Shown here: positions 1 through 7,366 of the stretch, piece after piece
Layout: each line of letters begins with the position of its first letter
Position numbering within the stretch: position 1 is the first letter of the stretch
Made by a program: the position numbers and the translations under genes
NCBI GenBank assembly: GCA_021783385.1
Contig: JAJXTX010000116.1
Coordinates: forward strand, 1-7,854
Direction: 5' to 3'
DNA: 7,854 bases
DNA from: Pseudomonadota bacterium
GTDB lineage: Bacteria > Pseudomonadota > Gammaproteobacteria > Xanthomonadales > Rhodanobacteraceae
Notes under the pieces: generated by a model
Database searches by the model: none
What the model saw: only the letters and a program-made list of their open reading frames with translations
What the model was told of the DNA's origin: nothing

Positions 1-139
1 ATGGCCATCCGAGGCTTGGCTAAGCCCGGACGCGCTGCTACCATTCGCGCCTTGCATGGGCGGTAGCCCAGCCGGACAAGCGCTGCATTTGCACTGCAAA
101 ACCCGGCGACCTTCACCCGACCGTGCAGCCGTTCAATGT
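1..139. other. Left-edge stretch with no supported gene
   Basis: I find no convincing gene here. One frame is open from the window edge to a TAG at 64-66 and could be the last 21 codons of a gene lying to the left, but it has no recognisable motif. A small hairpin (GGCTT 13-17 / AAGCC 22-26) has no T-tract. The promoter of the tRNA gene should lie in the second half. The best -35-like hexamer is TTGCAC at 89-94, but the sequence 17 bp further on (TTCACC, 112-117) is a poor -10, so I do not call a promoter. Confidence 0.4.
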
Positions 140-215
<76 letters not shown>

Positions 216-317
216 CATTCCCTCCCGATCCTGCCTTTGCAGGGCCTGCGTTCGCGTGATGCGCGCCGGCTCTGCCGGTTGCCCGTGGCCGCCCGCCGCC
301 ACCGGATCTTCGCCGGC
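216..317. other. Convergent spacer between tRNA-Ala and queA
   Basis: This spacer receives transcripts from both sides. It holds two short hairpins: CCTGC 230-234 / GCAGG 239-243, and CCGGC 266-270 / GCCGG 274-278 (followed by TT on the plus strand). Neither has a proper U-tract, so they are at best weak terminators for the tRNA transcript. No gene is seen. Confidence 0.35.
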
Positions 318-1349
318 TCAGCCTGCCGGCGGCAGGATCAGCATGGCGTCGCCGTAGGAGAAGAAACGGTAGCGCTGCGCGACCGCGTGGCGGTAGGCGT
401 CGAGCATGAACTCGCGCCCGGCCAGCGCCGACACCAGCATCAGCAGGGTCGACTGCGGCAGGTGGAAGTTGGTCAGCAGGCCGTCGATGCTGCTGAAGCG
501 GTAGCCCGGAAAGATGAAGATCTGCGTCTCGCCGGCGAACGGATGCAGTTCGCCGTCGCTGCTGGCGCTTTCCAGTGCGCGCACCACGGTGGTGCCCACC
601 GCGATCACGCGGCCGCCCGCCGCGCGTGTGCGGCGGATCTGCCCGATCAGGTGCGCCCCCACGTTGAGCCACTCGCGGTGCATGCGATGGTCCTTCAGCT
701 CGTCCGCGCGCACCGGCTGAAACGTGCCGGCAGCCACGTGCAGGGTGATGTAGCCGAACTCCACGCCCCGCTCGCGCAGCGTCGCCAGCATCGCCTCGTC
801 GAAATGCAGGCCGGCGGTCGGCGCCGCCACCGCGCCGGGCTCGCGCGCGAACACGGTCTGGTAGCGCTCCATGTCGCTGGCGTCGGCGTGTCGTGTGATA
901 TACGGCGGCAGCGGCATCTCGCCCAGCTTCTGCAGCAGCTTTTCCAGCGGCTCGGGCGCCTCGAAATGCAGCCGGAAAAACCCCTCGTCGCGACCCAGCA
1001 CCACCGCGTGGCTGCCGTCGGCCAGCTCGATGCGGCCGCCCGCCTTCGGTTTCTTGCTGACACCGAGCTGCACGGTGGCCTCGTGCGCGCCGATGACGCG
1101 TTCGATCAGGATCTCCACCGCACCGCCGCTTTGCTTGCGTCCGTAGAGCCTGGCCGGCAGCACCCGCGTGTCGTTGAACACCAGCAGGTCGCCGGCACGC
1201 AGCAGCGCGGGCAAATCGCGAAACTGAAGATCCTCGCGGGTGCCGTTGGCCGCGTCGAGCCGCAGCATGCGGCTGGCCGAGCGCTCGGGCAGTGGCGTCT
1301 GCGCGATCAGCTCGGGTGGCAGTTCAAAATCGAAATCGGACTTCTTCAC
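318..1349 (-). CDS. queA: S-adenosylmethionine:tRNA ribosyltransferase-isomerase QueA
   Basis: QueA transfers and isomerises the ribosyl part of S-adenosylmethionine onto 7-aminomethyl-7-deazaguanine in tRNAs with GUN anticodons, giving epoxyqueuosine. It acts in the cytoplasm, in the queuosine pathway after Tgt and before QueG/QueH. The product is 343 aa, close to the usual 340-360. Family motifs run the whole length: FNDTRV (58-63), PPYI (148-151), RYQTVFA (162-168), APTAGLHF (176-183), [10 protein letters not shown] (252-261), [18 protein letters not shown] (291-308) and [11 protein letters not shown] (328-338). The start is GTG at 1347-1349. It is chosen because the N-terminus ([10 protein letters not shown]) matches the E. 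coli protein, and the ATG at 1378-1380 is out of frame. No strong Shine-Dalgarno is visible. The gene is not followed by tgt-yajC-secDF, its usual partners in many proteobacteria. The last codons lie in an inverted repeat (322-336). Confidence 0.97.
   Translation of the reverse strand: MKKSDFDFELPPELIAQTPLPERSASRMLRLDAANGTREDLQFRDLPALLRAGDLLVFNDTRVLPARLYGRKQSGGAVEILIERVIGAHEATVQLGVSKKPKAGGRIELADGSHAVVLGRDEGFFRLHFEAPEPLEKLLQKLGEMPLPPYITRHADASDMERYQTVFAREPGAVAAPTAGLHFDEAMLATLRERGVEFGYITLHVAAGTFQPVRADELKDHRMHREWLNVGAHLIGQIRRTRAAGGRVIAVGTTVVRALESASSDGELHPFAGETQIFIFPGYRFSSIDGLLTNFHLPQSTLLMLVSALAGREFMLDAYRHAVAQRYRFFSYGDAMLILPPAG
322..336 (-). repeat. Inverted repeat over the queA stop-proximal codons
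   Basis: CCTGCC (322-327) and GGCAGG (331-336) are perfect complements around a GGC loop. They form a 6-bp hairpin in the last codons of queA, just before its stop. No T-run follows in the queA direction, so a terminator function is only a possibility. Confidence 0.35.
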
Positions 1350-1372
1350 GGCAACAGGGTCGGCAAACGGGA

Positions 1373-1396
1373 TCGCGCATTATCGCTGATGCGCGA
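1373..1396 (-). repeat. Hairpin between the response regulator and queA
   Basis: TCGCGCAT (1373-1380) and ATGCGCGA (1389-1396) are a perfect 8-bp inverted repeat with an 8-nt loop. It lies in the 85-nt gap between the end of the response-regulator gene and queA. It could form a stem ending the transporter operon transcript, but no U-tract follows. It also overlaps the possible queA -10 element. Confidence 0.4.
1379..1384 (-). promoter_or_regulatory. Possible queA -10 element
   Basis: The minus strand reads GATAAT here (5 of 6 matches to TATAAT), 29 nt before the queA GTG. It would give a leader of about 20 nt. No good -35 hexamer is found at 16-18 bp upstream, so the call rests on the -10 alone. 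Confidence 0.25.
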
Positions 1397-1434
1397 GCAT
1401 GGGCGCCGCTGCGCTGGTCGCGGTCGAGCCGCCC

Positions 1435-2037
1435 CTACAGCCAGCCCTTCTGCCGCGCCAGCCGGTATGCCTCGATGCGGTTGGCGACGCCGAGCTTGCC
1501 GATCGCCTCGGACAGGTAATTGCGCACCGTGCCGTGTGACAGGTTCAGCTGCGTGGCGATGTCGCCGGCGGACTGACCTTCGCCCGCCAGGCGCAGCACC
1601 TGGCGCTCGCGATCGTTCAGTGGGTCGGCTTCGGACCACGCTTCCAGCGCCAGCTGCGGGTCGATCGCGCGGCCGCCGCGATGCACGCTGCGCAGCGCCT
1701 CGGCCAGGTTTTCCGCGGGCGCATCCTTCAGCAGATAGCCGGACACGCCGGCGTCCAGCGCGCGGCGCAGAAAGCCGGGGCGCGCGAACGTGGTGACGAT
1801 CACCACCTTGATCGGCAGCTCGTGACGCCGGATGCGCTGCGCCAGCTCCAGCCCGGTAAGGCCGGGCATCTCTATGTCGGTCACCAGCACGTCGGGCTTC
1901 AGCCGCTGCAGTTCGCGCCAGGCTACCTCGCCGTCCGCCGCCGAGCCGAGTACGTCGATATCGGATTCCAGACCGAGCAGCGCGGACAGCGCGCCGCGCA
2001 CCATCGCCTGATCCTCGGCCAGCAGCACGCGGATCAT
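1435..2037 (-). CDS. DesR-type response regulator (NarL/LuxR family)
   Basis: This is a DNA-binding response regulator of 200 aa, the usual length for the DesR group. The receiver domain (about 1-120) has the acidic pair E8/D9, phosphoacceptor D54 in TDIEMPG, the switch threonine in VTTFARPG (82/83) and conserved K104 in YLLKD. The LuxR-type HTH occupies about 138-198, with LNDRERQVL (140-148) and the recognition helix in SHGTVRNYLSEAIGKL (167-182). The TTFARPG, KDAP and NRIEA segments and the C-terminal KGWL closely resemble B. subtilis DesR. Its ATG overlaps the stop of the upstream kinase gene as ATGA, and there is no clear Shine-Dalgarno, so translation is probably coupled. It should accept phosphate from that kinase and control the transporter operon it belongs to. 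The direct target is inference. Confidence 0.93.
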   Translation of the reverse strand: MIRVLLAEDQAMVRGALSALLGLESDIDVLGSAADGEVAWRELQRLKPDVLVTDIEMPGLTGLELAQRIRRHELPIKVVIVTTFARPGFLRRALDAGVSGYLLKDAPAENLAEALRSVHRGGRAIDPQLALEAWSEADPLNDRERQVLRLAGEGQSAGDIATQLNLSHGTVRNYLSEAIGKLGVANRIEAYRLARQKGWL

Positions 2038-3281
2038 GCGGCGGAGTGCCCGCTGGCCGTGCTCGCGAATGACGCGTCAGCCGACGTGCCGGATGCCGCC
2101 CGCGCCGGCGGCACCAGCCGCATGATCGGCAACGGCACCAGCACCTGCAGGCGCGTGCCGCCGCCATGCGGCGAGTCGATCGCCAGCGTGCCGTCCAGCG
2201 CCCGCACCCGCTCGCGCATGCCACCCAGTCCGTTGCCGTCGCTGGCGATACCGCCGCGGCCGTTGTCGCTGATCAGCAGTCGCACGCCGGCAGGCTCGCG
2301 CAGCAGCTCGATCCTGGCCGTGCTGGCCTCGGCGTGGCGCGCGATATTGGTGGCGGCCTCGCGCAGGATCAGCGAGAGCCCGCGCTCGATCTCGGCGGGC
2401 AGCTCGATGGCCGGATGTGCGTAGTCCAGATGCACCCCCGACGCGCCCAGCAGCAGCCGGGCGGAGGCGAGTTCCACCGCCAGGTCGGTGGCGTGCATGC
2501 CGGTCACCGCGCCGCGCACTTCCGCCAGCGCATGCCGCGCCACTTTTTCGGCCTCCGCAATCTCGCGCCGGGCGGCCTCGGCGTCGCGATCGAACAGCTT
2601 GCGCGACAGCTCCAGCTTCAGCGTGATCAGCGACAGCGTGTGCCCGAGCAGATCGTGCAGATCGCGGCTGATGCGCTCGCGCTCGGCGGTCGCCGCCAGC
2701 CGGCGCACCTCGTCGTGAGAGAGCTGCAGCTCGGCATTTTTTGCTTCGCTGACGCGCTCAAAATTGATGACCACGCCGACGATGAAAGTGGTGATGGGGA
2801 TAGAGATCCACATCTGCCACGCATAGTGCAGCAGCACGGCCTCGCCGATGCAGACAAAGTTGAGTACCGCCAGCACCACCAGATAACGAAGCAGGCTCAT
2901 GCGGCAACTGCTCATCATCACGCAGCCATAGATGAAGTAGCTGAGGCCGCTCGGATACCACGGCAGCAGCACCAGGCCCAGTACGACCAGGGTCTGCGCA
3001 TAGCGTTGCGCGGTGCGACGCGAGGCAAGACAACACTTGGCATACAGCAGCAGGAACAGCGGATAGGTGAGCAGCGTGAACGCGGCCCAGCGCCAGCTGT
3101 AACCACCGAAGATCGGCGTGATGAACACCCAGGCCGACCACAACAAATGGATGGCATCGACCCACGGCGACTTGCCCCTGCGCACGCTGCCGGCCACCAG
3201 CGAATCCGGCGCCGGCGTGAAAAACGCGACGATCCGCTGCTGCATGGCGCTGACTTCCCCGGAACCCGTCATGGCTGGCAT
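2034..3281 (-). CDS. DesK-type membrane sensor histidine kinase (HisKA_3 family)
   Basis: This is an inner-membrane sensor kinase of 415 aa. About five or six hydrophobic segments cover 43-173 (roughly 43-59, 63-80, 97-108, 111-126, 129-149, 154-173), with little periplasmic loop, as in DesK. A linker helix (174-205) leads to the HisKA_3 dimerisation domain with RDLHDLLGH. H209 is the phosphoacceptor, D210 the adjacent acid, and H214 completes the DxxxH form of the phosphatase motif, so both kinase and phosphatase activity are likely. The ATPase domain has an N box with N312 (REAATNIARHA), G1 at SDNGRGG (338-344) and G2 at GLGGMRERV (351-359). About 30 Ala/Ser-rich residues follow the usual end. 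Start: ATG at 3281 lies 6 nt after the permease stop with a weak Shine-Dalgarno. Met13 (ATG at 3243-3245) has a better one, GGGGAAG at 8 nt, and may be the true start. The signal is unknown; lipid state or a membrane-active compound is likely by family. Confidence 0.92.
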   Translation of the reverse strand: MPAMTGSGEVSAMQQRIVAFFTPAPDSLVAGSVRRGKSPWVDAIHLLWSAWVFITPIFGGYSWRWAAFTLLTYPLFLLLYAKCCLASRRTAQRYAQTLVVLGLVLLPWYPSGLSYFIYGCVMMSSCRMSLLRYLVVLAVLNFVCIGEAVLLHYAWQMWISIPITTFIVGVVINFERVSEAKNAELQLSHDEVRRLAATAERERISRDLHDLLGHTLSLITLKLELSRKLFDRDAEAARREIAEAEKVARHALAEVRGAVTGMHATDLAVELASARLLLGASGVHLDYAHPAIELPAEIERGLSLILREAATNIARHAEASTARIELLREPAGVRLLISDNGRGGIASDGNGLGGMRERVRALDGTLAIDSPHGGGTRLQVLVPLPIMRLVPPARAASGTSADASFASTASGHSAA

Positions 3282-3287
3282 GCTACT

Positions 3288-4084
3288 TCAACCGCAGCGG
3301 CGCAGCCGCCGCGTCGCCAGCAGCAGAAACACGGCGGTGAAGCCCACCAGCGTCAGCGCATGCGGTAGCAGCGCGCCCTTGTTCATGCCCACCGCCGCCA
3401 TGGCCAGCCGATCGAGGTGATAGCTCGGCCACACCGGCGCGATCTGCTGCAGCCACTTCGGCAGCAGCGGCAGCGGAAACCACAGCCCGGACAGGAACGC
3501 CATCGGCAGATAGGTCAGGTTGATCAGGCCCGGAGCACCCTGACCCTTGATCAGCGTACCGAGCCACAGGCCCATCGCGCAGAACGGCAGCACGCCGAGC
3601 ACCGCGGTGGCGACCAGCGCCAGCATCTGGTCGGCACTCAAGTCCACATGGGCCACAAACACCGCCATGCCGAGCAGGATCAGCGCAATCGCCGCCGCGA
3701 CCAGCGTCGCCATCAGCATCTTGGCCAGCAGGTAGGCGCCCGGCGGCATCGGCAGCGCCCGCTTGAGCGCGAGCAGGCCGTTGTCACGTTCCAGCGCCAG
3801 CGACACGCCGAAGCCGAACAGGCCCGGCGCCATCACGCCGAAGGTGACGTAGCTGGCGAGCAGGTAGCGCGGCGCGTCGGGGCCGTTGGCATGCGCCAGA
3901 AAGATACCGAACATCAGATAGAACACCGACGGGAACAGCAGCGTCGGCAGCATGAAGCTGGGCGTGCGCAGATAGCGCAGGCATTCGCTGCGCGCCTCCT
4001 GCAGGTACGCGCCGAACACGCGAGCACGCGGCATCGTGGCTACCGCAACGACAGTGCCGCTAACGGTGGAAATCATGCTGTCCA

Positions 4085-4085
<1 letters not shown>
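3288..4085 (-). CDS. ABC-2 type transporter permease
   Basis: This is the membrane subunit of an ABC exporter, 265 aa. Six hydrophobic spans are visible at about 42-64, 74-97, 117-145, 154-178, 184-205 and 238-257. They are preceded by a cytoplasmic amphipathic stretch (22-40), the usual ABC-2 layout. The cytoplasmic loop SLALERDNGLLALKRALPMPP (95-115) matches the ERxxG...LPxPP coupling segment of these permeases. The start ATG shares one base with the ATPase stop (TGATG at 4083-4087), and GAGG lies 7 nt upstream. Other Met codons (M4, M18) are possible starts. With a single permease and a single ATPase, the transporter is probably a dimer of each. The substrate cannot be read from sequence; by context, a drug, antimicrobial peptide or lipid-like molecule is the best guess. 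Confidence 0.9.
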
Positions 4086-5014
<929 letters not shown>

Positions 5015-5021
5015 GCGGGGT

Positions 5022-5027
5022 TCCTCC
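5022..5027 (-). promoter_or_regulatory. Ribosome binding site fixing the ATPase start
   Basis: The minus strand reads GGAGGA here, 7 nt before the ATG at 5014. It is the strongest Shine-Dalgarno in the operon and decides against the longer reading frame starting at 5119. Confidence 0.8.
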
Positions 5028-5072
5028 AGTGCCGCGAATGCTGCGCGAAACGGGCTGCGGCGGGCAGTCGCG

Positions 5073-5102
5073 GACGTCAGCGATCGCGTGTGACAGCCGT
5101 CA
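5073..5102. promoter_or_regulatory. Candidate operator cluster upstream of the ABC/TCS operon
   Basis: Three palindromic elements crowd into 30 bp: GACGTC (5073-5078), GCGATCGC (5080-5087) and the imperfect 12-mer TGACAGCCGTCA (5091-5102, TGAC/GTCA arms). A GTCA (5076-5079) and a TGAC (5091-5094) are also inverted around the GCGATCGC. NarL/LuxR-type regulators bind short imperfect inverted repeats, and the site is 60-90 bp before the ATPase start, so autoregulation by the operon's own regulator is plausible. No good -35/-10 pair for the minus strand was found. Confidence 0.3.
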
Positions 5103-5109
5103 TGCGGGG

Positions 5110-5138
5110 TTACGGACAACCCGGGCTCGCGCTATGCT
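5110..5138 (+). promoter_or_regulatory. Possible promoter of the aminotransferase gene
   Basis: A -10-like TATGCT (5133-5138, 4 of 6 matches) stands 17 bp after a weak -35-like TTACGG (5110-5115). Transcription would start near 5145 and give a leader of about 160 nt that contains the interleaved inverted repeats. The -35 match is poor, so this is tentative. Confidence 0.25.
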
Positions 5139-5174
5139 GAGCGTGTGAAAGCATCCGCCAGCCCTTGTGCGGCG

Positions 5175-5232
5175 GTGCATCAGAGCGACTGGTGGGCCGC
5201 GGCGATGCACACCGGAGCGGTGCGGCCCACCA
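5175..5232 (+). promoter_or_regulatory. Interleaved inverted repeats, possible pseudoknotted leader RNA
   Basis: Two perfect inverted repeats overlap. The first is GTGCATC (5175-5181) with GATGCAC (5204-5210). The second is TGGTGGGCCGC (5190-5200) with GCGGCCCACCA (5222-5232). The left arm of the second lies in the loop of the first, and the right arm of the first lies in the loop of the second. That is the order of an H-type pseudoknot, with connecting loops of 8, 3 and 11 nt. A variant of the first stem, CGGTG 5173-5177 with CACCG 5210-5214 continuing into CATC/GATG past a CA bulge, extends it to 9 bp. The element ends 73 nt before the aminotransferase ATG. If the two stems cannot coexist, they would form a switch. 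I do not recognise a known riboswitch, and a protein-binding DNA site is an alternative. Confidence 0.4.
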
Positions 5233-5292
5233 CCCCCAATCGAGAAAAACCGCCGGCCTGCTTTGCGTCAGTAGCGAGGCGTCGACGGGGTC

Positions 5293-5298
5293 GAGGAG
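5293..5298 (+). promoter_or_regulatory. Ribosome binding site fixing the aminotransferase start
   Basis: GAGGAG lies 7 nt before the ATG at 5306 and selects it over the upstream in-frame ATG at 5165. No CTCCTC-like complement occurs upstream, so simple pairing-off of this site is not evident. Confidence 0.75.
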
Positions 5299-5305
5299 AA
5301 GCGTC

Positions 5306-6811
5306 ATGCGAGTGATTGAACAGCTGCGCGAACTGCGCGAATTCGGCGGCAAGCCGCGCACCACCGGTCTGGACGATGCCAGCATCGAACGCATGGCGGC
5401 CCACGACCCGCTGCTGGGCAGTGCGGTCGCCGACGCGCTGGCACGCCATCGCGAATTGCGTGTCGATCCTGAAATGGATCACTTCCTGCGTCTGGATGAA
5501 ACCGAGCAGCTGGCCCAGGCACAGGCCGGCTTCGTCAATTTCTACCCGGATGATGCGATCAATCCCTACCTGGCAGCGGCCGCACGCGGGCCGTGGGTGG
5601 TCACGCTGAAGGGCGCCGTGGTGCACGACAACGGCGGCTACGGCATGCTCGGTTTCGGTCACAACCCGCCCGCCATCCTCGCCGCGCTGAGCCAGCCGCA
5701 GGTGATGGCGAACGTGATGTCGCCCAGTGTGTCGCAGCTGCGTTTCGCGCGCGCACTGGACCGGGAGCTGGGGCACACGCGCGGCGGCAGTCCGTACGCG
5801 CGCTACCTGTGCCTGAACTCCGGCTCGGAGTCGGTCAGCCTGGCCGGCCGCCTGGCCGACGTGAACACCAAGCTGATGACCGACGACGGTGCCCCGCATG
5901 CCGGCCGCAAGATCCGCCGCATCGCGGTACGCGGCGCGTTCCACGGCCGCACCGAGCTGCCGGCGCTGTACTCCGATTCCACCCGCAAGACCTACCTGCA
6001 GCACCTGGGCAGCTTCAAGTACCACAACGACCAGCTGATCATTGTTGAGCCCTACAGCGTCGAGCAGTTGACGAAGGCCTTCGCCGACGCCGAGCAGCAC
6101 GGCTGGCACATCGAGGCGATGTTCCTGGAGCCGGTGATGGGCGAAGGCGACCCCGGCCGCGCGGTGACGCCGGAGTTCTACGCCGCCGCCCGCGCCCTGA
6201 CCAAGGCGCACGGCACCCTGCTGCTGGTCGACTCGATCCAGGCCGGCCTGCGCGCCCACGGCGTGCTGTCGATCGTGGACTACCCCGGCTTCCAGCAACT
6301 GGAGGCACCGGACATGGAAACCTACTCCAAGGCGCTCAACGGCGGCCAGTACCCGATGTCGGTGCTGGCGGTGACCGAGCGCACCGCCGCGCTGTACCGC
6401 AAGGGCATCTACGGCAACACCATGACCGCCAACCCGCGCGCGCTCGACGTCGCCTGCGCCGCGCTGCAACTGCTCGACGATGCCATGCGCCGCAACATCC
6501 GCGAGCGCGGGCAGGAGTTCCTCGACAAGCTCAACGCGCTGAAGAACGAGCTGGGCGGCCTGATCACCAAGGTGCAGGGCACCGGGCTGCTGTTCTCCTG
6601 CGAACTGGCGCCGGAATACAAGTGCTACGGCGCCCACTCGACCGAGGAATACATGCGCGAGCGCGGCGTGGTGGTGATCCACGGCGGCGTCAACTCGCTG
6701 CGCTTCACGCCACACTTCGGCGTCACCAGCGCCGAGGTGGATCTGATCGTCACCCACCTGCGCAAGGCGCTGCTGGAAGGCCCGCGCAAGGCCCAGGCCG
6801 AGGCTGCCTGA
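5306..6811 (+). CDS. Class III PLP-dependent aminotransferase, substrate unknown
   Basis: This is a cytosolic fold-type I PLP enzyme of 501 aa. Class III landmarks, in order, are NSGSES (171-176, cofactor phosphate region), GAFHGR (210-215), EPVMGEG (275-281), VDSIQAG (308-314) with D309 facing the PLP ring nitrogen, the Schiff-base lysine K342 in YSKALNGGQYP, YGNTMTANP (369-377) and RFTP (466-469). Compared with acetylornithine, GABA or lysine-6-aminotransferases it carries about 90 extra N-terminal residues, and the usual DEVQTG is replaced by DSIQAG. It therefore looks like a separate subfamily, and I assign no substrate. Lysine, ornithine or another omega-amino compound is possible. The start is ATG at 5306: GAGGAG (5293-5298) is 7 nt upstream. 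An in-frame ATG at 5165 would add 47 residues without family character. The gene is divergent from the ABC operon and preceded by a structured-looking leader. Confidence 0.88.
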   Translation: MRVIEQLRELREFGGKPRTTGLDDASIERMAAHDPLLGSAVADALARHRELRVDPEMDHFLRLDETEQLAQAQAGFVNFYPDDAINPYLAAAARGPWVVTLKGAVVHDNGGYGMLGFGHNPPAILAALSQPQVMANVMSPSVSQLRFARALDRELGHTRGGSPYARYLCLNSGSESVSLAGRLADVNTKLMTDDGAPHAGRKIRRIAVRGAFHGRTELPALYSDSTRKTYLQHLGSFKYHNDQLIIVEPYSVEQLTKAFADAEQHGWHIEAMFLEPVMGEGDPGRAVTPEFYAAARALTKAHGTLLLVDSIQAGLRAHGVLSIVDYPGFQQLEAPDMETYSKALNGGQYPMSVLAVTERTAALYRKGIYGNTMTANPRALDVACAALQLLDDAMRRNIRERGQEFLDKLNALKNELGGLITKVQGTGLLFSCELAPEYKCYGAHSTEEYMRERGVVVIHGGVNSLRFTPHFGVTSAEVDLIVTHLRKALLEGPRKAQAEAA

Positions 6812-6818
6812 ACCTGCC

Positions 6819-6853
6819 CGCTGCGGCGCTGCCACGACGGCGTCGCCGCAGCG
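6819..6853 (+). terminator. Hairpin after the aminotransferase gene
   Basis: CGCTGCGGCG (6819-6828) and CGCCGCAGCG (6844-6853) are perfect 10-bp complements with a 15-nt loop, beginning 7 nt after the stop codon. It is placed where a terminator or 3'-end-protecting stem would be. No U-tract follows, so it is not a canonical intrinsic terminator. Confidence 0.45.
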
Positions 6854-6871
6854 CAATCCTGCCCGGCGGCG

Positions 6872-6878
6872 GGAACTT
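6872..6878 (+). promoter_or_regulatory. ECF-sigma-like -35 motif (GGAACTT)
   Basis: GGAACTT is the textbook -35 of RpoE-type extracytoplasmic sigma factors and stands 79 nt before the start of an exported protein gene. The expected -10 (TCTGA or CGTC type) is not found at 15-17 bp; only CGACT-like sequence is present. The call is therefore weak. Confidence 0.2.
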
Positions 6879-6900
6879 CGCTGACTCGCATCGAGGACGA

Positions 6901-6936
6901 CTGCCGGCATAGACTGGCCGCGCCGGCAGCTGCCGG
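6901..6936 (+). repeat. Triple CTGCCGG element in the psiF-like leader
   Basis: CTGCCGG occurs at 6901-6907, inverted at 6923-6929 (CCGGCAG) and direct again at 6930-6936. The last two form a perfect 14-bp palindrome, and the first two can form an 8-bp stem (6901-6908/6922-6929). The element ends 21 nt before the start codon and 6 nt before the Shine-Dalgarno. It may be a regulator site or leader hairpin, though GC-rich DNA produces such repeats by chance. Confidence 0.35.
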
Positions 6937-6957
6937 TCACCTAGGGAGGGTTCACCG

Positions 6958-7350
6958 ATGAAGATGTCCTTACGCCTGCTTGCCGCCAGCACCGTATTCG
7001 CGTTTGCCGGCGCTGCCTTTGCGGCCACCCCGCAGGCCAGTACCGCGCCCGCCGCCAGCCACAGCATGCAGGCACCGGCCAAGGTGCGGACTCCGCAGCA
7101 GCAGCGCATGGCCGACTGCAACAAGGAGGCCACTGGCAAGAAGGGGGCCGAGCGCAAGGCCTTCATGAGCTCCTGCCTCAAGGGCAAAGCCGCCGCGCCG
7201 TCCGCCATGAGTTCGGCCAAGTCGGCACAGCAGGAGAAAATGAAAGCCTGCAATGCCGAAGCCAAGACCAAGGCGATGAAGGGTGCCGCCCGCAAGACCT
7301 TCATGAGTGGCTGCCTGAAGGGCGGCGAAGCCGCACCCGTCGCCAAGTGA
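6958..7350 (+). CDS. Exported protein with two PsiF repeats
   Basis: This is a 130-aa small, basic, secreted protein. A Sec signal peptide is clear: positive start (MKMSLR), hydrophobic core, and probable cleavage after AFA at 22. An Ala/Pro/Ser/Gln-rich spacer follows, then two tandem PsiF-type repeats at 47-76 and 91-122. Each has the pattern QQ-x-x-M-x-x-C-N-x-E-A ... R-K-x-F-M-S-x-C-L-K-G. Each repeat has one cysteine pair (C54/C73, C98/C119), suggesting two disulfide hairpins in the periplasm. PsiF of E. coli is phosphate-starvation inducible, but the molecular function of the family is unknown and no Pho box was identified here. AGGGAGG (6943-6949) sits 8 nt before the ATG; the Met at codon 3 is a less likely start. 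It is flanked by hairpins on both sides and is probably monocistronic. Confidence 0.9.
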   Translation: MKMSLRLLAASTVFAFAGAAFAATPQASTAPAASHSMQAPAKVRTPQQQRMADCNKEATGKKGAERKAFMSSCLKGKAAAPSAMSSAKSAQQEKMKACNAEAKTKAMKGAARKTFMSGCLKGGEAAPVAK

Positions 7351-7366
7351 CCGTCTGACTCCAGCC

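Noticed and set aside
1..66. Tail of an upstream coding sequence ending at the TAG at 64-66
   Set aside because: Only 21 codons with no motif; too short to tell from chance.
2166..3368. Open reading frame of 400 codons on the plus strand opposite the kinase
   Set aside because: It is the complement of the kinase gene with no recognisable domain; the kinase frame holds all expected motifs.
5015..5119. 35-residue N-terminal extension of the ABC ATPase
   Set aside because: A strong GGAGGA before the ATG at 5014 and the normal beginning of the ATPase domain favour the shorter form.
5165..5305. 47-residue N-terminal extension of the aminotransferase
   Set aside because: No family similarity, it covers the inverted repeats, and the ATG at 5306 has a good ribosome binding site.
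5180..6940. Open reading frame of 586 codons on the minus strand opposite the aminotransferase
   Set aside because: It is the mirror of a strongly coding GC-rich gene; its translation is rich in Val, Gln, His, Arg and Ala with no motif, and the plus-strand frame has clear family motifs.
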